Shown: positions 55,556 through 64,000 of the stretch, piece by piece
Numbering within the stretch: position 1 is the stretch's first letter
Layout: each line of letters begins with the position of its first letter
Assembly (NCBI RefSeq): GCF_000448565.1
Contig: NZ_CM002128.1
Span: 1,326,893-1,390,892, forward strand
From: Streptococcus sp. HSISM1
GTDB taxonomy: Bacteria; Bacillota; Bacilli; Lactobacillales; Streptococcaceae
Length of the DNA stretch: 64,000 nucleotides
Direction: 5' to 3'
Made by a program: the position numbers and the translations under genes
The notes under the pieces: generated by a model
Seen by the model: the letters and a program-made list of their open reading frames with translations, nothing else
Told to the model about the DNA's origin: nothing
The model's database searches: none

Positions 55556-57331
55556 TTATTTAATTGCGCGTGATTGCAATCCTTCTTCTTCCAAGAAGAG
55601 GCGGAATGGCACGAGCTCTTCAGCTTCGTATTTTTCCTTGAAGGCTTTGATGGCTTCTTCTGAGTGTTGTTTTGGATCCAACTCAAGTACTTCTACTGGA
55701 AGTGGACGGTGTTGAGTGATGTGAGCATCGATCACAACAGTTTTACCTTCTTTGTTCAATTTAACAGCTTCTGCAACAACTGCATCGATGTCTTCGATAC
55801 GGTCAACTGTAAATCCTACAGCACCTTGCGCTTCAGCGATTTTCGCATAGTCAGCATTAGGAAAGTCACAACCAAACAAGTGTTTGTTTGTGTCTTCGTA
55901 TTTGTCCTTGATGAAGGCATATTTACCATTTGAGAAGACAACGTTGATAACTGGAAGGTCGTATTGAACGTTTGTGATAACGTCTGGGTAGCACATGTTG
56001 AATGCACCGTCACCCATGATGTTCCATACTTGGCGATCTGGATTGTCTTTCTTAGCAGCGATACCACCAGGAAGGGCAATACCCATTGTCGCAAAGAGTG
56101 GAGATGTACGCCACATGTTCTTAGGTGTCATGTGAAGGTGACGAGTAGATGTTTGAGTAGTGTCACCGACGTCGATTGAGTAGATAGCATCTTGATCAGC
56201 GTATTTGTTGATAGCGTTGTAAACTTGATACAATTGCAATTCACCCTCAGTTTTACCTTCGAGTTTGTTCATGTAATCGCGCCAGTTTTGGTTGTTCTTC
56301 ACGTTTGCACGCCACCATGGAGTAGACTCAACTGGGTTTACTTTATCAAGGATAGCTTTCGCTGCTTGACCTGCATCACCAAGGATTGAAGCGTCAAGGG
56401 CGTGACGTTTACCAAGTTTGTAAGGGTCGATATCCACTTGGATGAATTTTTCAGTGTTTTTGAAGGCTTCGTAAACTTCAGCAAATGGGAAGTTTGAACC
56501 AAGGAAAAGAACTGTGTCTGCTTCAAAGACCACTTCGTTGGCTGGTTTCCAACCAACACGGTAAGCAGAACCTGTCAAACCTTCATAGTTCCATTCGAAA
56601 GCTTCGAAGTTTTTACCAGTTGTGATGATTGGTGCTTTGATTTTACGTGACAATTCAGTAATCACTTCACCAGCTTTAACACCACCGTAACCAGCATAGA
56701 TAACTGGACGTTCAGCGTTGTTCAAAATTTCAACAGCTTTGTCGATTTCAACTTCGTTCAAAGCAGGAGCGATGAATGAACGCTCGTATGAACCTGATCC
56801 GTAGTATGAGTTTTCGTCGATTTCTTGGAAACCAAAGTTTACTGGAATTTCAACGACAGCTGGACCTTTTTTAGAAACGGCAGCACGGCAAGCTTCGTCA
56901 ATCACTTTTGGCAATTGCTCTGCGTAAGCTACACGTTTGTTGTAAACAGCGATACCGTTGTACATTGGGTTTTGGTTCAATTCTTGGAAGGCATCCATGT
57001 TCAATTCGTTAACTGGACGTGATCCAAGGATAGCAAGGAATGGAGTGTTATCCATAGCTGCATCGTAAACACCGTTGATCAAGTGAGTTGCACCAGGTCC
57101 ACCTGAACCAACTGCAACACCGATAGATCCGCCAAATTTAGCTTGCATAACCGCTGCAAGAGCACCTGTTTCTTCGTGGCGAACTTGCAAGAAACGGATA
57201 TCTTTGTCCTCAGCCAAAGCGTCCATCAATGAGCTAAGTGTTCCTGATGGGATCCCGTAGATCGTGTCTACGCCCCATGTTTTCAATACATTAAGCATTG
57301 CTGCAGATGCAGTAATTTTTCCTTGAGTCAT
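55556..57331 (-). CDS. spxB: Pyruvate oxidase SpxB
   Basis: 591 residues, the same length as pneumococcal SpxB. It converts pyruvate + phosphate + O2 to acetyl phosphate + CO2 + H2O2 with ThDP and FAD. The ThDP glutamate lies in VRHEETGA, and the GDGAFN...N motif of the ThDP/Mg site is intact. It is the main H2O2 source used by oral streptococci against competitors. AAAGGAG lies before the ATG. The upstream region carries tandem cre-like boxes. Confidence 0.97.
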   Translation of the reverse strand: MTQGKITASAAMLNVLKTWGVDTIYGIPSGTLSSLMDALAEDKDIRFLQVRHEETGALAAVMQAKFGGSIGVAVGSGGPGATHLINGVYDAAMDNTPFLAILGSRPVNELNMDAFQELNQNPMYNGIAVYNKRVAYAEQLPKVIDEACRAAVSKKGPAVVEIPVNFGFQEIDENSYYGSGSYERSFIAPALNEVEIDKAVEILNNAERPVIYAGYGGVKAGEVITELSRKIKAPIITTGKNFEAFEWNYEGLTGSAYRVGWKPANEVVFEADTVLFLGSNFPFAEVYEAFKNTEKFIQVDIDPYKLGKRHALDASILGDAGQAAKAILDKVNPVESTPWWRANVKNNQNWRDYMNKLEGKTEGELQLYQVYNAINKYADQDAIYSIDVGDTTQTSTRHLHMTPKNMWRTSPLFATMGIALPGGIAAKKDNPDRQVWNIMGDGAFNMCYPDVITNVQYDLPVINVVFSNGKYAFIKDKYEDTNKHLFGCDFPNADYAKIAEAQGAVGFTVDRIEDIDAVVAEAVKLNKEGKTVVIDAHITQHRPLPVEVLELDPKQHSEEAIKAFKEKYEAEELVPFRLFLEEEGLQSRAIK

Positions 57332-57372
57332 TCTAACTCTCCTTTAATTCTATTTTGATCCCTTAAAATGCA

Positions 57373-57466
57373 GCATAGCGCTTCTACTTCATCTTTGCGA
57401 TCATCTCGCCTTGAAAATGAGTTTTTTCTGACTTTTCTCATGAAAACGATTTACAAAACGATTACA
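57373..57466 (-). promoter_or_regulatory. spxB upstream region with tandem cre-like boxes
   Basis: A possible -10 TATGCT (57378-57373) with TCGCAA 17 nt upstream on the minus strand. Upstream, ACGATTTAC and ACGATTAC form a direct repeat (57446-57466, each preceded by AAA), each half resembling a CcpA cre site but neither perfect. CcpA control of spxB is known in related streptococci. Confidence 0.5.
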
Positions 57467-57630
57467 GTATTAATTTATCACAAAGAGATTCACATGTATA
57501 AGGATCTGCTCAGAGATGCTCAATCCCTATTCCATAACAGATGCTCTTTTTGAGAAATTTTCACAAACTATCCTACAATAGGGTATTTTACTATAGTTTT
57601 ATACCTATCCCTTTTCCTTGTCGTTCTAGG

Positions 57631-57668
57631 AAAAAGAGAAAAAGAGTGATACAGAATTCTGTACCACT
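57631..57668 (-). terminator. copper operon terminator
   Basis: AGTGATACAG (57645-57654) pairs with CTGTACCACT (57659-57668), followed on the minus strand by CTTTTTCTCTTTTT. Bases 57467-57630 hold no gene. Confidence 0.85.
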
Positions 57669-57679
57669 TCTTATTTTCA

Positions 57680-59902
57680 TTAATCAATCTTTGCGACATT
57701 GAGGAGCAGCGAGCTAGTCAAAACAGACACAGAACTAAGGGCCATAGCAAGACCTGCTAGTTCTGGATTGAGGGTCAATCCCAGTCCTACAAAGACTCCA
57801 GCAGCAATTGGAATCCCAAGGATATTGTAGATAGAGGCCCAGAAGAGATTGAGTAAGATGCGACGGAAGGTCTTTTGACTCATGTCAAAGGCGCGCACAA
57901 CGCCAAGCAAATCATTTTGCGTGAGCACGATGCCACCGGACTCGATCGCAATATCCGTTCCAGATCCCATAGCGATCCCCACATCCGCGATCGAGAGAGC
58001 TGGAGCATCATTGATCCCATCTCCAACAAAGGCTACCTTACTACTTTCTTGCAGTTTTTGGATGGCGCTAGCTTTTTCTTGAGGAAGGACATCAGCAATG
58101 ACGGTGTCAATTCCCACTTGCTTAGCAATAGCTTGGGCCACCCGTTCATTATCCCCCGTTAACATGACCGTTTTCAAGCCCCGTTCTTTGAGCTTTTTGA
58201 TCGCTTCTTTTGAGCTAGCCTTCGGAGCATCTTGAATGGCAATCAAGCCAATCACTTGCCCATCCACAGACAAACTGATCACTGTTTTGGCCTGCTCTTG
58301 CAAGTCTACCATCCGTTTTTCAAGCTCCGGATCCATCGCTGTCCCGTCATGAAGTTTGCCATTTCCCAAGGTCACCAACTGCTGGTCGATCTGACCTTGG
58401 ACCCCTTTTCCTTCAATCGCTTGGAAGTTTTCCACAGGGGTTAGCACCAAACCTTTTTCTTCTGCTCGTGATAAAACCGCTTGTGCTAGGGGATGTTCTG
58501 AAAAAGTTTCAAGACTAGCAGCCAGTGTCAAGACACGCGCTTCATCTCCTACAACATCGGTTACAAGTGGTTGGCCAATGGTAATAGTCCCTGTCTTATC
58601 AAACACAACGGTTTGAATCTTTTGCACTTCTTGAAGAACGGTTCCATTTTTAATCAGAACCCCCATCTTGGCACTACGGCCGGTTCCGACCATGAGGGCT
58701 GTTGGGGTTGCTAAACCAAGGGCACAAGGACAGGCAATAATGAGGACAGAGACTGCGTAGAGCATGGCCTCTTGAAGCGACGCGCCCAGAAGCACGGACC
58801 AAACCCAGAAAGTCGCAATGGCCAAAATCGTCACCACTGGAACAAAGATACCTGAAATCTTATCCGTCAAATCTTGAATGGGAGCACGACTGGATTGGGC
58901 CATTTTGACAAAGTCCACAATTTGAGATAAGAGGGTCTCACTACCGACTTTTTCAGCCTTAAAGAGAATGGTCCCATTGCTGTTGATAGTGGAGCCAATC
59001 ACTGCATCACCAACTGATTTCTCCACAGGCAAGCTTTCACCTGTCACCATCGACTCATCAATGGTCGTACTTCCTTCTACAATCGTCCCATCAACCGCAA
59101 TCTTTTCCCCAGGACGGACCCGAATCAAGTCATCAATTTGGATATCTTCCGCCGGCACCTCGACATAGTTCCCATCACGGAGAACTTGAGCCGTTTTTGC
59201 CTGCAAATCCAACAACTTTTCCACAGCCTCGGAGGCATTGTTACGCATCCGTTCTTCAAAGATTTGCCCTAAGAGGATAAAGAAGATGATAAAACCCGCA
59301 GCCTCAAAGTATACTGGCTGACCAGTAAAAAGGGCAAATACACTATAGACATAGGCTACCAGGGTTCCAAGAGCTACCAAGGTATCCATATTGGAATGGT
59401 GCTTCTTAAATGAGGCCCAGGCACTCTTGATAAAAGGAACTCCTGCTACCAACATAATCGGCGTTGTTGCTAGAAAAGTCCCCCAGCGACTGACTGGATG
59501 GGATACAAATCCTGCCATCATCCCGATCATCAAGATCAATAAGGGAAGAGTAAAGATACTAGTAATCCAAAAGCGACCCAGTAAACCTAAGACACGACGG
59601 CGTTTTTCCACAACCGTGTAGGAACCCTTTTGCATCTTCATTCCACATGAAAACTCGAAGTCCCCTGTTTCTGTCGGGGTAAAGGATATCACCTTATCCA
59701 CACCGACTTCCAAAGGCTCTAAAATCCCCTGATCTTCAAACAAAATTTCCTTGTAACAGCCGGAAGGATTGACCCGATGGAAGGTGATTTCAGCAGGGAT
59801 CCCTTTTTGAAGTTGAAATTCCTTTGGACTATAGCCTTTTTCTGCTGTAATACGGATCTTTTGCACTCCGTTTTTCACAACTGCTTTTTGTTTTTCTACC
59901 AT
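57680..59902 (-). CDS. copA: Copper-exporting P1B-ATPase CopA with N-terminal cupredoxin-like domain
   Basis: 740 residues from ATG 59902 (AAAGGAG upstream). The N-terminal domain (about 10-105) is cupredoxin-like, with Cys and a CGMKMQKG copper-binding motif, in place of the usual CxxC heavy-metal domain. It is followed by eight membrane helices, CPC in [12 protein letters not shown], the phosphorylation site DKTGT and the hinge [10 protein letters not shown]. It pumps Cu(I) out. The N-domain is homologous to CupA, which would hand copper over. Last gene of copY-cupA-copA. Confidence 0.95.
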   Translation of the reverse strand: MVEKQKAVVKNGVQKIRITAEKGYSPKEFQLQKGIPAEITFHRVNPSGCYKEILFEDQGILEPLEVGVDKVISFTPTETGDFEFSCGMKMQKGSYTVVEKRRRVLGLLGRFWITSIFTLPLLILMIGMMAGFVSHPVSRWGTFLATTPIMLVAGVPFIKSAWASFKKHHSNMDTLVALGTLVAYVYSVFALFTGQPVYFEAAGFIIFFILLGQIFEERMRNNASEAVEKLLDLQAKTAQVLRDGNYVEVPAEDIQIDDLIRVRPGEKIAVDGTIVEGSTTIDESMVTGESLPVEKSVGDAVIGSTINSNGTILFKAEKVGSETLLSQIVDFVKMAQSSRAPIQDLTDKISGIFVPVVTILAIATFWVWSVLLGASLQEAMLYAVSVLIIACPCALGLATPTALMVGTGRSAKMGVLIKNGTVLQEVQKIQTVVFDKTGTITIGQPLVTDVVGDEARVLTLAASLETFSEHPLAQAVLSRAEEKGLVLTPVENFQAIEGKGVQGQIDQQLVTLGNGKLHDGTAMDPELEKRMVDLQEQAKTVISLSVDGQVIGLIAIQDAPKASSKEAIKKLKERGLKTVMLTGDNERVAQAIAKQVGIDTVIADVLPQEKASAIQKLQESSKVAFVGDGINDAPALSIADVGIAMGSGTDIAIESGGIVLTQNDLLGVVRAFDMSQKTFRRILLNLFWASIYNILGIPIAAGVFVGLGLTLNPELAGLAMALSSVSVLTSSLLLNVAKID

Positions 59903-59912
59903 ACCTACTCCT

Positions 59913-60284
59913 TTATTCCACAATCATGTGACCATGCATCATGTTCATTCCACATGAATACCCATATTCGCCCGCCTTTTCTGGCGTAATTTCAATGACA
60001 TGTTTTTCACCTAAAGGCAAATCTTCATGAACGCCAAAATCTGGAAAGATCACTTGAGCCAGACATGAAGATGGATCCTTGCGATTAAAGATGATCCGGG
60101 CTGGAACATTCTTTTTCAGGACAATGGTTTCAGGCGAATAGCCCCCCATGACTTCGACTTCAATTTCTTGATAACCTGATTTCTGACGAGCGTGGCCGCT
60201 TACCTTTTCATGCTCTGCAAAGAACCACCAAGCAATAAAAGCAACCAAAAGTAAACAAACAATACTAATCAACAATCCAAACAT
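59913..60284 (-). CDS. cupA: Membrane-anchored copper chaperone CupA
   Basis: 123 residues: one N-terminal membrane helix (about 3-22), then a cupredoxin-like domain with C in PSSCLAQV and the [10 protein letters not shown] motif rich in Met and His for binding Cu(I). In pneumococcus CupA captures cytoplasmic Cu(I) and passes it to CopA. It lies 10 nt upstream of copA and 18 nt after copY. Confidence 0.93.
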   Translation of the reverse strand: MFGLLISIVCLLLVAFIAWWFFAEHEKVSGHARQKSGYQEIEVEVMGGYSPETIVLKKNVPARIIFNRKDPSSCLAQVIFPDFGVHEDLPLGEKHVIEITPEKAGEYGYSCGMNMMHGHMIVE

Positions 60285-60302
60285 GGAATTTCCTTCTTTC
60301 TA

Positions 60303-60698
60303 TTACATACAATTGCAAGGGACTGTTTCGACAGCCTCTGTTTTCTTTTCTTCGAGGACCTGCTGCAGCTGATTAAGATCTGTAAGCGTAAAGTCACTCT
60401 CCTGAATCAAGTTTTCAAGCACCTGGACAATCCTTTTGGAGCAAACCTTATCTTTCACATCCTCAACCACCAAGTCTAAACTCTGGTCCTGCTTCAACAA
60501 AGCCGAGTAGACAAAGGCTTTGCCAGATTTTTCTCTGGTCAAACAGCCTTTCTCCACCAAGCGCGTCAAGAGGGTCTTGATGGTCGACTTCGACCAGTCA
60601 AAGCGCTCGGACAAGACTGCAATCAAATCCGTACTGGTCTGCTTGCCTTCCATCCAGATAATCTTCATGATGCGCCATTCCGCATTGGAAATTTGCAT
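60303..60698 (-). CDS. copY: Copper-responsive repressor CopY
   Basis: 131 residues: a BlaI/MecI-type winged helix (about 1-75) and a C-terminal tail ending CNCM. Classical CopY has CxCx4CxC; here only one CxC pair is at the end, with a single cysteine further in (KVCSKR), so copper or zinc binding may need both subunits of the dimer. It represses the operon by binding cop boxes, two of which lie directly upstream. Confidence 0.92.
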   Translation of the reverse strand: MQISNAEWRIMKIIWMEGKQTSTDLIAVLSERFDWSKSTIKTLLTRLVEKGCLTREKSGKAFVYSALLKQDQSLDLVVEDVKDKVCSKRIVQVLENLIQESDFTLTDLNQLQQVLEEKKTEAVETVPCNCM

Positions 60699-60717
60699 GG
60701 CTTCTCCTTTCTAAATC

Positions 60718-60770
60718 TACATTTGTAAATCTTATGATGCTATTTTACACCTAAGATTTACATTTGTCGA
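60718..60770 (-). promoter_or_regulatory. copYcupAcopA promoter flanked by two cop boxes
   Basis: TACATTTGTA (60718-60727) is a perfect cop box (TACAnnTGTA), and TACATTTGTC (60759-60768) a one-mismatch copy. Between them the minus strand has TCGACA (60770-60765), a 17-nt spacer and TAAAAT (60747-60742). The upstream box overlaps the -35, and the other sits downstream of the -10. Confidence 0.88.
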
Positions 60771-60780
60771 CCAAAAGTTT

Positions 60781-60811
60781 TAAAAAAACAAATCTTCCTT
60801 TGAAGATTTGT
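60781..60811 (-). terminator. Terminator after the SGNH hydrolase gene
   Basis: ACAAATCTTC (60788-60797) pairs with GAAGATTTGT (60802-60811); the minus strand continues with T7. Confidence 0.88.
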
Positions 60812-60845
60812 CTGATTGGGCTTTTTTCGCTCCCTATTCTTTTCT

Positions 60846-61478
60846 CTATAACGTCTCCTGCAGAGCTTGGGCTAGAATGCGGTAACCAGCCACACTTAAA
60901 TGAAGGCCATCTGTCGTATAGGCTTCTGCTAACTGCCCCACTTCATCCAATAAAGACGAGTACACATCGACATAGCTGACCTGGTGGTAGGCTTGGGCCA
61001 ATTCGTGATAGGCCTGGTTAAGGGCTTGAATTTTTTCATTGGTCCGCACATAGACCTTTTGTTTGTAGCGCTCTTCTTGACTCACCGGTAGAACCGAGAT
61101 CAGGTTGATGTGGGTAAGCGGAAAGTCCCGCATAATTGCTTGTAAGACCGCTTCTACATTGTCCAAGGTTTCCTTTTGAGGAATTTCTTTTCCGATATCA
61201 TTGGTCCCGATCAAGAGAAAGATCTGATCCACCACCGTTCCAAAGACATGGGCGTCTAGATGCTCACGAAGGAGATCCGTCTTATAGCCTCGCACTCCTC
61301 GATTGACCATGTGCTTGGGACTTTGTAATAGTTCATGAATGGGAAAATACTCTACGATGGAGTCTCCAATAAAGATCAAACCAGGCTCCTTCAGAGGGGC
61401 TTGATTGAGTTCCCGATAAGTTGTTACGATTTTCTCCTGCTCCTTTAAGAGCCAGTCTTCTAACAGTTGTACCGCCAT
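60846..61478 (-). CDS. SGNH/GDSL-family hydrolase
   Basis: 210 residues without a signal peptide. The four SGNH blocks are visible: FIGDSIVEYF (nucleophile Ser), the glycine in RGVRGYKT, GTND, and TTDGLHLS (catalytic Asp/His). It is an esterase or lipase of unknown substrate, related to platelet-activating-factor acetylhydrolase-like streptococcal proteins. Its ATG abuts the stop of the HAD gene with no gap, so the two are coupled. Confidence 0.87.
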   Translation of the reverse strand: MAVQLLEDWLLKEQEKIVTTYRELNQAPLKEPGLIFIGDSIVEYFPIHELLQSPKHMVNRGVRGYKTDLLREHLDAHVFGTVVDQIFLLIGTNDIGKEIPQKETLDNVEAVLQAIMRDFPLTHINLISVLPVSQEERYKQKVYVRTNEKIQALNQAYHELAQAYHQVSYVDVYSSLLDEVGQLAEAYTTDGLHLSVAGYRILAQALQETL

Positions 61479-62327
61479 CTAATTCTTTCCTTTCACTTGT
61501 TCCCAGGGGGTCAATCCTAGATACTCTTCGATCACCTGGTAGACACCACCTTCCTGATGGCTCGGTGCTAGGTGTTTGGCAACAGCCTTGACAGCTCTTT
61601 CTGCATTGGCCACCGCATAGGAGTGAGCAGCCATTTCAAGCATTTCGATGTCGTTTCCACTATCCCCAAAGGCCATGACCTGACTAGCATCAAGCTGCCA
61701 TTTCTCCATTAATTGAGCCAGTCCCCAAGCCTTGTGAATACCTGCTTGTAAGAGATCCATGCTCCCAAAACCGCTCGAAACCGCCATCAGCTGATCTCCA
61801 AAAGCCTGCTGGACTTCCCGACGCACTTGATCGAGACGATCCAAGCCAACAACCAAGCTCATTTTAAGCACCTGATCAAATAGATCTGCTGTCAATTCGG
61901 GGACAAACTTCATCCGCTTGTACAAGGCTTCAATCACTTCCGGCTGCATGAATTTCTCAACTTCTGTAAAGACCGTTCCTTCCTTGACAAAGCCACCATT
62001 GACGGCTGACACAACCAGCTGGTCTGAAATTTCCCGCCCCTTAAAATAAGCAAGAACCGCCTCTACAAGTTCTCGATCCCAGAATTTTCCAAGAATCATC
62101 TGGTCATCCTCAAAAATCCGAGCTCCGTTGGCGACGACCAGGGTCACCCGCTTGACCAAGGGACCCAAGAGCTGGCGCATGCGATGGATTTCATTTCCCG
62201 TCGCAATGACAAAGCGAATCCCTTTTTGATCCAAGTGGTCCAACAGCCTTTCCAGACGCGGAAGGTCCACCTCTCCTCGCTCATCTAATAAGGTTCCATC
62301 CATATCTGTTGCAATCAACTTAATCAT
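61479..62327 (-). CDS. Cof-type HAD-IIB phosphatase
   Basis: 282 residues from ATG 62327 (AAAGG upstream); longer forms from 62405 run through the promoter. DMDGTLL carries the nucleophile aspartate, FGDSGNDIEML the metal site, with a C2-type cap between. Sugar-phosphate or cofactor phosphatase; substrate unknown. First gene of a two-gene unit with the SGNH hydrolase. Confidence 0.87.
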   Translation of the reverse strand: MIKLIATDMDGTLLDERGEVDLPRLERLLDHLDQKGIRFVIATGNEIHRMRQLLGPLVKRVTLVVANGARIFEDDQMILGKFWDRELVEAVLAYFKGREISDQLVVSAVNGGFVKEGTVFTEVEKFMQPEVIEALYKRMKFVPELTADLFDQVLKMSLVVGLDRLDQVRREVQQAFGDQLMAVSSGFGSMDLLQAGIHKAWGLAQLMEKWQLDASQVMAFGDSGNDIEMLEMAAHSYAVANAERAVKAVAKHLAPSHQEGGVYQVIEEYLGLTPWEQVKGKN

Positions 62328-62373
62328 ACAATCTAACCTTTTCCCTTTCATAGGGTGCAAACTATCTGTTCCC

Positions 62374-62382
62374 ATTATACCA
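62374..62382 (-). promoter_or_regulatory. Extended -10 of the HAD-SGNH unit
   Basis: The minus strand reads TGGTATAAT, a consensus extended -10; no -35 at ideal distance. Confidence 0.65.
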
Positions 62383-62397
62383 CAGATCAAGCAAGTC

Positions 62398-62424
62398 AAA
62401 ACCACCCGTGAAAACAGGTGGTTT
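62398..62424 (-). terminator. Terminator after the HD hydrolase gene
   Basis: AAACCACC (62399-62406) and GGTGGTTT (62417-62424), with TTTT following on the minus strand. Confidence 0.75.
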
Positions 62425-62463
62425 ACTTTTAGTCTGAAAGTTGCTACTAAAGACCAAGTGATA

Positions 62464-63042
62464 TCATAAATATAATCCCTTTTCTACACTTTCCTGAACC
62501 AACTCTTCCGTCAGTTTCCATAACGCTTTGGACTCATTTTTTATAAATTTTTTCTTTTCTAATACCATCTCTGAACGGATATGATCGGGATTATAATTTA
62601 CTTCTGACACTTCCAAGTGATTGATCAGTGGTACCAAAGCGTCAATCACTCTTGCATATCTTGCCTCAGGACTCTGTCCTTTTTCAAACTCCAACCACAA
62701 ATTTTTCATATTCAAATAGGTTGCTTCTGGAAGGAGGCTCATTGTTTTTTCTATAGATGCTAGCTCTCTATCATGAGCATGAACCTTTTTTTCATCATCA
62801 AACACCCAAGTATCTCCGGCATAAATCTCACCTAAATCATGAATCAATAACAGAAACATGACCTTTTCCATATTCAATTTTTCAGGATAATAATCTTGCA
62901 AAACCATCGCAGCTATCGCACCCTGCCAGGAATGCTCGGCACTATTTTCAAACCGTCCATCAAGGGTTCTATTAAACCTTGTTACTGACTTTAATTTCTC
63001 GATTTCTTTAATAAAATCAACTGTCTGATTCAAATCACTCAT
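62464..63042 (-). CDS. HD-domain hydrolase (YfbR/HDDC2-like)
   Basis: 192 residues from ATG 63042 with TTGGAG upstream; starts further out (63102) lack a site. Metal-binding residues are in SAEHSW, LIHDLGEIYAGD and a later VIDAL aspartate, typical of HD phosphohydrolases acting on deoxynucleoside monophosphates. Substrate not proven. Monocistronic between terminators. Confidence 0.82.
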   Translation of the reverse strand: MSDLNQTVDFIKEIEKLKSVTRFNRTLDGRFENSAEHSWQGAIAAMVLQDYYPEKLNMEKVMFLLLIHDLGEIYAGDTWVFDDEKKVHAHDRELASIEKTMSLLPEATYLNMKNLWLEFEKGQSPEARYARVIDALVPLINHLEVSEVNYNPDHIRSEMVLEKKKFIKNESKALWKLTEELVQESVEKGLYL

Positions 63043-63182
63043 GGCGACTCCAACCTCCCTATTCGAAATTACGACTATCATACCAAAAATCAGGTTTTCC
63101 ATAAATGAATTCCCGTATTTGCAAAAAGAAAATGTCCCTCCTTTTCCAAGTTCTTCCTTTTTTCTAACAAGAGCAAGAAAAA

Positions 63183-63240
63183 AGCTAACCGATCCTGACC
63201 GGTTAGCTCAGAAGGAAGCTCCATTTTGACAGTGGAGCTT
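63183..63240 (-). terminator. Double hairpin terminator after the oligopeptide-type ABC ATPase gene
   Basis: AAGCTCCA/TGGAGCTT (63216-63223 with 63233-63240) and then AGCTAACCG/CGGTTAGCT (63183-63191 with 63200-63208), followed on the minus strand by TTTTTTCTT. Confidence 0.82.
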
Positions 63241-63301
63241 ACTAAAATAGGAATCGTTTTTGGCAACACAAACCAGTTTAGGATTATTCACTGCTCGTTC
63301 T

Positions 63302-64000
63302 TCAAATTAAAGTCTCTATCAATTGACCCTCTTTTAAAGCAACGACGGTTGAACAAATCGCTTCAATTAACGACTGATTATGACTAATAAATACTATCGT
63401 CATATTTGTTTCCTCTTGAACTTTTTGCAAAACTTGTATCACTTTTTCCTGATTCGCATCATCTAGCGAACTCGTTATTTCATCACAAATCAAGCACTCT
63501 GGTTGTGCGAATATTGCCCTTGCAATGGCACACCTTTGACATTGCCCTCCGGATAATTGATGAGGATATTTTTCTAACCAATCCAATTCTAACTCGAGAT
63601 TTGTAAATAATTCCTGTATCATTCGAATCCGTTCTGAACGATCCTTTATTTTTCGAATAAATCTTAATGGTTCTTCTAAGCTTTTCAATATCGTTTGATT
63701 CGGATTAAAAGATAATAAACTATTTTGGAATAAATATTGAACTCTTCGATAATAGCTTTGTTTTTCTTGAGCCAATACTTCTCTTAATTCTTTTCCTTCA
63801 ATCAGAATATGGCCTTCATATGGAATAAAGCCAGATAAAATCCTTGCAAGAGTTGTTTTCCCAGCTCCTGAATGTCCGATGATCCCTGTCACTTCATATT
63901 TTGGAATATCAAGTGTAAGATTTTTAAGAATAACATTCTCATCTTTATAATGACTTGTTACATGTTTCAATTGGAAGAATACTTCTTTTTTCTCATTCGA
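63302..64000 (-). CDS. Oligopeptide/nickel-type ABC transporter ATPase, 5' end beyond the window
   Basis: The frame stays open to the window edge, so the gene is truncated at its start; at least 232 residues are present. Walker A GHSGAGKTTL, signature LSGGQCQRCAIARA and Walker B CLICDEITSSLD are intact. It resembles the second ATPase (DppF/OppF/NikE type) of peptide or metal importers. Being last in its operon, the permease, binding protein and first ATPase are presumably to the right. Confidence 0.82.
   Translation of the reverse strand, partial: SNEKKEVFFQLKHVTSHYKDENVILKNLTLDIPKYEVTGIIGHSGAGKTTLARILSGFIPYEGHILIEGKELREVLAQEKQSYYRRVQYLFQNSLLSFNPNQTILKSLEEPLRFIRKIKDRSERIRMIQELFTNLELELDWLEKYPHQLSGGQCQRCAIARAIFAQPECLICDEITSSLDDANQEKVIQVLQKVQEETNMTIVFISHNQSLIEAICSTVVALKEGQLIETLI

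Overview
The window reads as a chromosome segment of an oral Streptococcus of the mitis/sanguinis type. The evidence is a 591-residue SpxB pyruvate oxidase, a copY-cupA-copA copper operon, a sczA/czcD/adhB zinc locus, two LPXTG cell-wall proteins, a DexB of standard 535-residue length, and low-GC streptococcal promoters and terminators. The species cannot be resolved from the sequence alone.

Layout. 1-10.3 kb (+): a histidine-utilisation operon hutU-ftcD-fchA-fhs-hutD-permease-hutH-hutG. It encodes two routes for formiminoglutamate, one through tetrahydrofolate (FtcD/FchA/Fhs, which can yield ATP and formate) and one direct (HutG). HutI is not in the window. 10.4-13.4 kb (-): a large SARP/BTAD-AAA-TPR regulator that faces the hut operon. 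13.5-16.8 kb (-): metF and metE with a MET-box-like operator. 17-21 kb (-): a GH31 alpha-glucosidase and dexB, behind a promoter built on the preceding terminator and overlapped by a cre-like site. 21-25 kb (-): maa, a nucleoside phosphorylase and a KtrB/KtrA potassium uptake pair. 25.1-26.7 kb (+): a DeoR regulator and a Cof-type phosphatase. 27-28.4 kb (+): a VWA-domain LPXTG protein. 28.5-31.3 kb (+): an SF2 helicase with a hydrophobic C-terminal segment. 31.3-34.9 kb: the zinc-resistance locus plus two small membrane proteins. 34.9-35.8 kb (-): an AEC transporter. 35.9-39.7 kb: an accessory patch with gene debris (an hsdS N-terminal fragment and others) next to a four-gene ECF transporter that looks foreign. 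39.8-45.2 kb (-): an 1805-residue Cna-B repeat adhesin. 45.5-49 kb: an acyltransferase, a fused PabBC and an alpha/beta hydrolase. 49-52.6 kb: an ABC transporter convergent with a two-component system. 52.8-53.3 kb: a gene broken by an in-frame amber codon. 53.4-57.3 kb (-): 6-phospho-beta-glucosidase, a VOC protein and spxB. 57.7-60.8 kb (-): the copper operon. 60.8-64 kb (-): an SGNH hydrolase, a HAD phosphatase, an HD hydrolase and an oligopeptide-type ABC ATPase cut by the window end.

The regulatory sequence is unusually readable. It includes cop boxes, a MET box, SczA-type palindromes, three cre-like sites, an 11-bp-phased TTGA triplet ahead of the ABC transporter, and two genes (pabBC and ktrB) whose -10 box sits so close to the ATG that their mRNAs should be leaderless. 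Two 97.7%-identical copies of a 175-bp three-hairpin element lie 27 kb apart. I saw no CRISPR array, tRNA, rRNA, intact transposase or prophage. The best leads for something undescribed are the 175-bp element, the membrane-associated SF2 helicase, the SARP-type regulator beside hut, and the alternative RNA structure ahead of hutH.
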